Shown in pieces: positions 44,416 through 45,559 of a DNA stretch of 45,559 nt. The notes beneath the pieces were generated by a model. That model searched no databases. It worked only from the letters and a program-made list of their open reading frames with translations, and was not told the origin of the DNA. The number at the start of each line of letters is the position of its first letter. Position 1 is the stretch's first letter. Location: IMG/VR virus record IMGVR_UViG_3300021180_000019, positions 1 through 45,559 of that record. One strand, given 5' to 3'. Origin of the DNA: a virus. Position numbers and translations under genes: made by a program.

Positions 44416-45402
44416 ATGGCCAATAGCGTGGTTGGACTGGGACTAGCATCGCCGCCGGTGCAGCTTTCGAACACTGTCAACGCGATTTCCCAGAAATTTA
44501 TCGTCCCTGTCCTCGGCGACAACGTGTTCAAGCCTTCTCCCGTTTTCTGGGCTCTCACCCGAGAGGGCAAACGGTTTGGCGCCGGCGAACTGATCTTCCC
44601 GGAAATCTACCAGGAAGAGCTCCCCGGTGGCGCGTATTACGGCGACCAGTTGCTTGACACCTCGGTTGTCGATTCCGTGCAGCCGGCGAACCAGCAATGG
44701 AAGCCCTACCGCCAGCCTGTCGTGATTCCGATCACCGACATCATTCTGAACCGCGGCGGCTCGAACAACCTGGACATCATCCGGGCGAAATTCCAGACCG
44801 CATCCGGCAGCTTCCTGCAGAAGCTCTCGCGCGCCTTGTGGCACACCTCGCCGCAGAACACCTCGCTTGACGTGGACGATCTCAACTCGTGGGTCGTGTC
44901 GACCACGAATACGATCGCGGGCATTAATCGTGCGTCCTCGGCGAATGCCTGGTGGCTGGCCGCGACCGCTGTGGCCGGCGGTTCCGCTGCCTTGTCTTCG
45001 GCGACTGCTGAGCCCGGATACCAGTCCGTCACCTGGGGCTATGACGAGCCCGATCTGTTCGTAATGAACCGGACATCGTATGCGGCGTTCAAGAATCAGT
45101 TTGTCGCCAACATCCGATTTGGCCAGGGAATGCAGGATGACGAAGCCTTGCAGGTTGGCTTCCGCAATCACTTCCTGTTCAACAACGCGGTGACGGTTGC
45201 CGATTACTTCGCGACCGCGAATCAGGCCCTGCTGTTGAATTCGAAGTACATCTTCCCGGTCTTTCACGAGGCGGATTATTTCAACGTGGATCCGTTCCTG
45301 AAGCCGTCGAACCAGCGTGTTCTCGTGTCGTGCATGTATCTGACCTGGAATCTGAGCTGCATCTCGCCCAGGATGAACGTGCCCTTCACATCGATCACCT
45401 AA
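44416..45402 (+). CDS. Major capsid protein
   Basis: HK97-fold-type coat protein, 328 residues. Features include P-V-F-W-A-L-T-R-E-G-K-R-F-G-A-G-E-L-I-F-P near residues 41-61, a long central beta region and D-L-F-V-M-N-R-T-S-Y-A-A-F. Order (portal, scaffold, capsid) agrees. AGGAG precedes the ATG. Fold class is inferred from length, order and composition. Confidence 0.85.
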   Translation: MANSVVGLGLASPPVQLSNTVNAISQKFIVPVLGDNVFKPSPVFWALTREGKRFGAGELIFPEIYQEELPGGAYYGDQLLDTSVVDSVQPANQQWKPYRQPVVIPITDIILNRGGSNNLDIIRAKFQTASGSFLQKLSRALWHTSPQNTSLDVDDLNSWVVSTTNTIAGINRASSANAWWLAATAVAGGSAALSSATAEPGYQSVTWGYDEPDLFVMNRTSYAAFKNQFVANIRFGQGMQDDEALQVGFRNHFLFNNAVTVADYFATANQALLLNSKYIFPVFHEADYFNVDPFLKPSNQRVLVSCMYLTWNLSCISPRMNVPFTSIT

Positions 45403-45410
45403 CGAGCCAA

Positions 45411-45461
45411 GGGAGGAGAAGGCAGACTGGGCCTGTGACCCGGATTCAACCTTCTCCTTCC
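45411..45461 (+). other. Long hairpin downstream of the capsid gene
   Basis: Twelve-pair stem GGGAGGAGAAGG (45411-45422) with CCTTCTCCTTCC (45450-45461), one G-U, and a small GGG/CCC hairpin inside. No T-run. It may act as a barrier protecting the 3' end of the abundant capsid message or as a processing site. Confidence 0.5.
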
Positions 45462-45480
45462 AACCCCAAGGAGAACTTCC

Positions 45481-45559
45481 ATGGCGTTACCTTTTGCAAA
45501 TCCAGTTTCGCAATGCATGCCGGGGTTCGGCTCGCCTTCATTCTACGGGGCTGCTACTC
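45481..45559 (+). CDS. Start of a head-module gene (partial)
   Basis: AAGGAG seven bases before the ATG; 26 codons visible (M-A-L-P-F-A-N-P-V-S-Q-C-M-P) before the window ends. Probably another structural protein. No more can be said. Confidence 0.65.
   Translation, partial: MALPFANPVSQCMPGFGSPSFYGAAT

Noticed and set aside
1-45559. CRISPR array or insertion sequence
   Set aside because: No regularly spaced repeats and no transposase gene or flanking target duplications were seen.

Overview
The window is part of a tailed double-stranded DNA phage or prophage genome (Caudoviricetes), seen from replication genes at the left edge to the start of the head genes at the right. Hallmarks are a family A DNA polymerase, an SNF2 helicase, a RuvC-like resolvase, a large terminase, a portal, a scaffold and a major capsid protein. 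Genes are short, densely packed and mostly joined by 4-base ATGA or GTGA overlaps. No ribosomal RNA, tRNA, CRISPR array or bacterial housekeeping operon is seen. The host cannot be named from the sequence. Promoters look like ordinary bacterial sigma-70 promoters and ribosome-binding sites are purine-rich, so the host is a bacterium.

Left arm (1-13.9 kb, minus strand): the replication and recombination module. Reading leftward it holds a small serine recombinase region (11.5-13.9 kb), a 640-base AT-rich gap, three related proteins ending in a DIF-type tail, four small membrane proteins, a RuvC-like resolvase, an SNF2 helicase, a PD-(D/E)XK nuclease of the DUF2800 type, a DUF2815 protein, an adenine methyltransferase and a PolA that runs off the window. 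The DUF2800, DUF2815, PolA and SNF2 set is a recurrent phage replication cassette.

Control region (13.9-20.2 kb): strands switch several times. There are divergent promoters with an operator-like inverted repeat, a parS-like palindrome, a structured non-coding stretch, an HNH-AP2 endonuclease with a folded leader, zinc micro-proteins, a three-HTH regulator and a minus-strand pair of membrane proteins. Several promoters place the start codon at about +1, so those messages are probably leaderless.

Right arm (20.2-45.6 kb, plus strand): a long operon with a HerA-like ATPase carrying tandem winged helices, a sugar-modification cassette (FkbM methyltransferase plus four glycosyltransferase-like proteins), many small unknown proteins and a peptide deformylase. 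It then passes through a second HNH-AP2 gene with the same folded leader into packaging and head genes (TerL, portal, scaffold, major capsid). The head module is interspersed with an unusual run of about nine tiny proteins with Arg/Lys-rich C-termini.

The strongest leads are the two-copy structured RNA spanning the start sites of both HNH genes (with compensatory base changes), the run of protamine-like micro-proteins, the leaderless promoter set, a 430-base dual-coding stretch, and the parS-like site plus resolvase, which together would fit a plasmid-like prophage.
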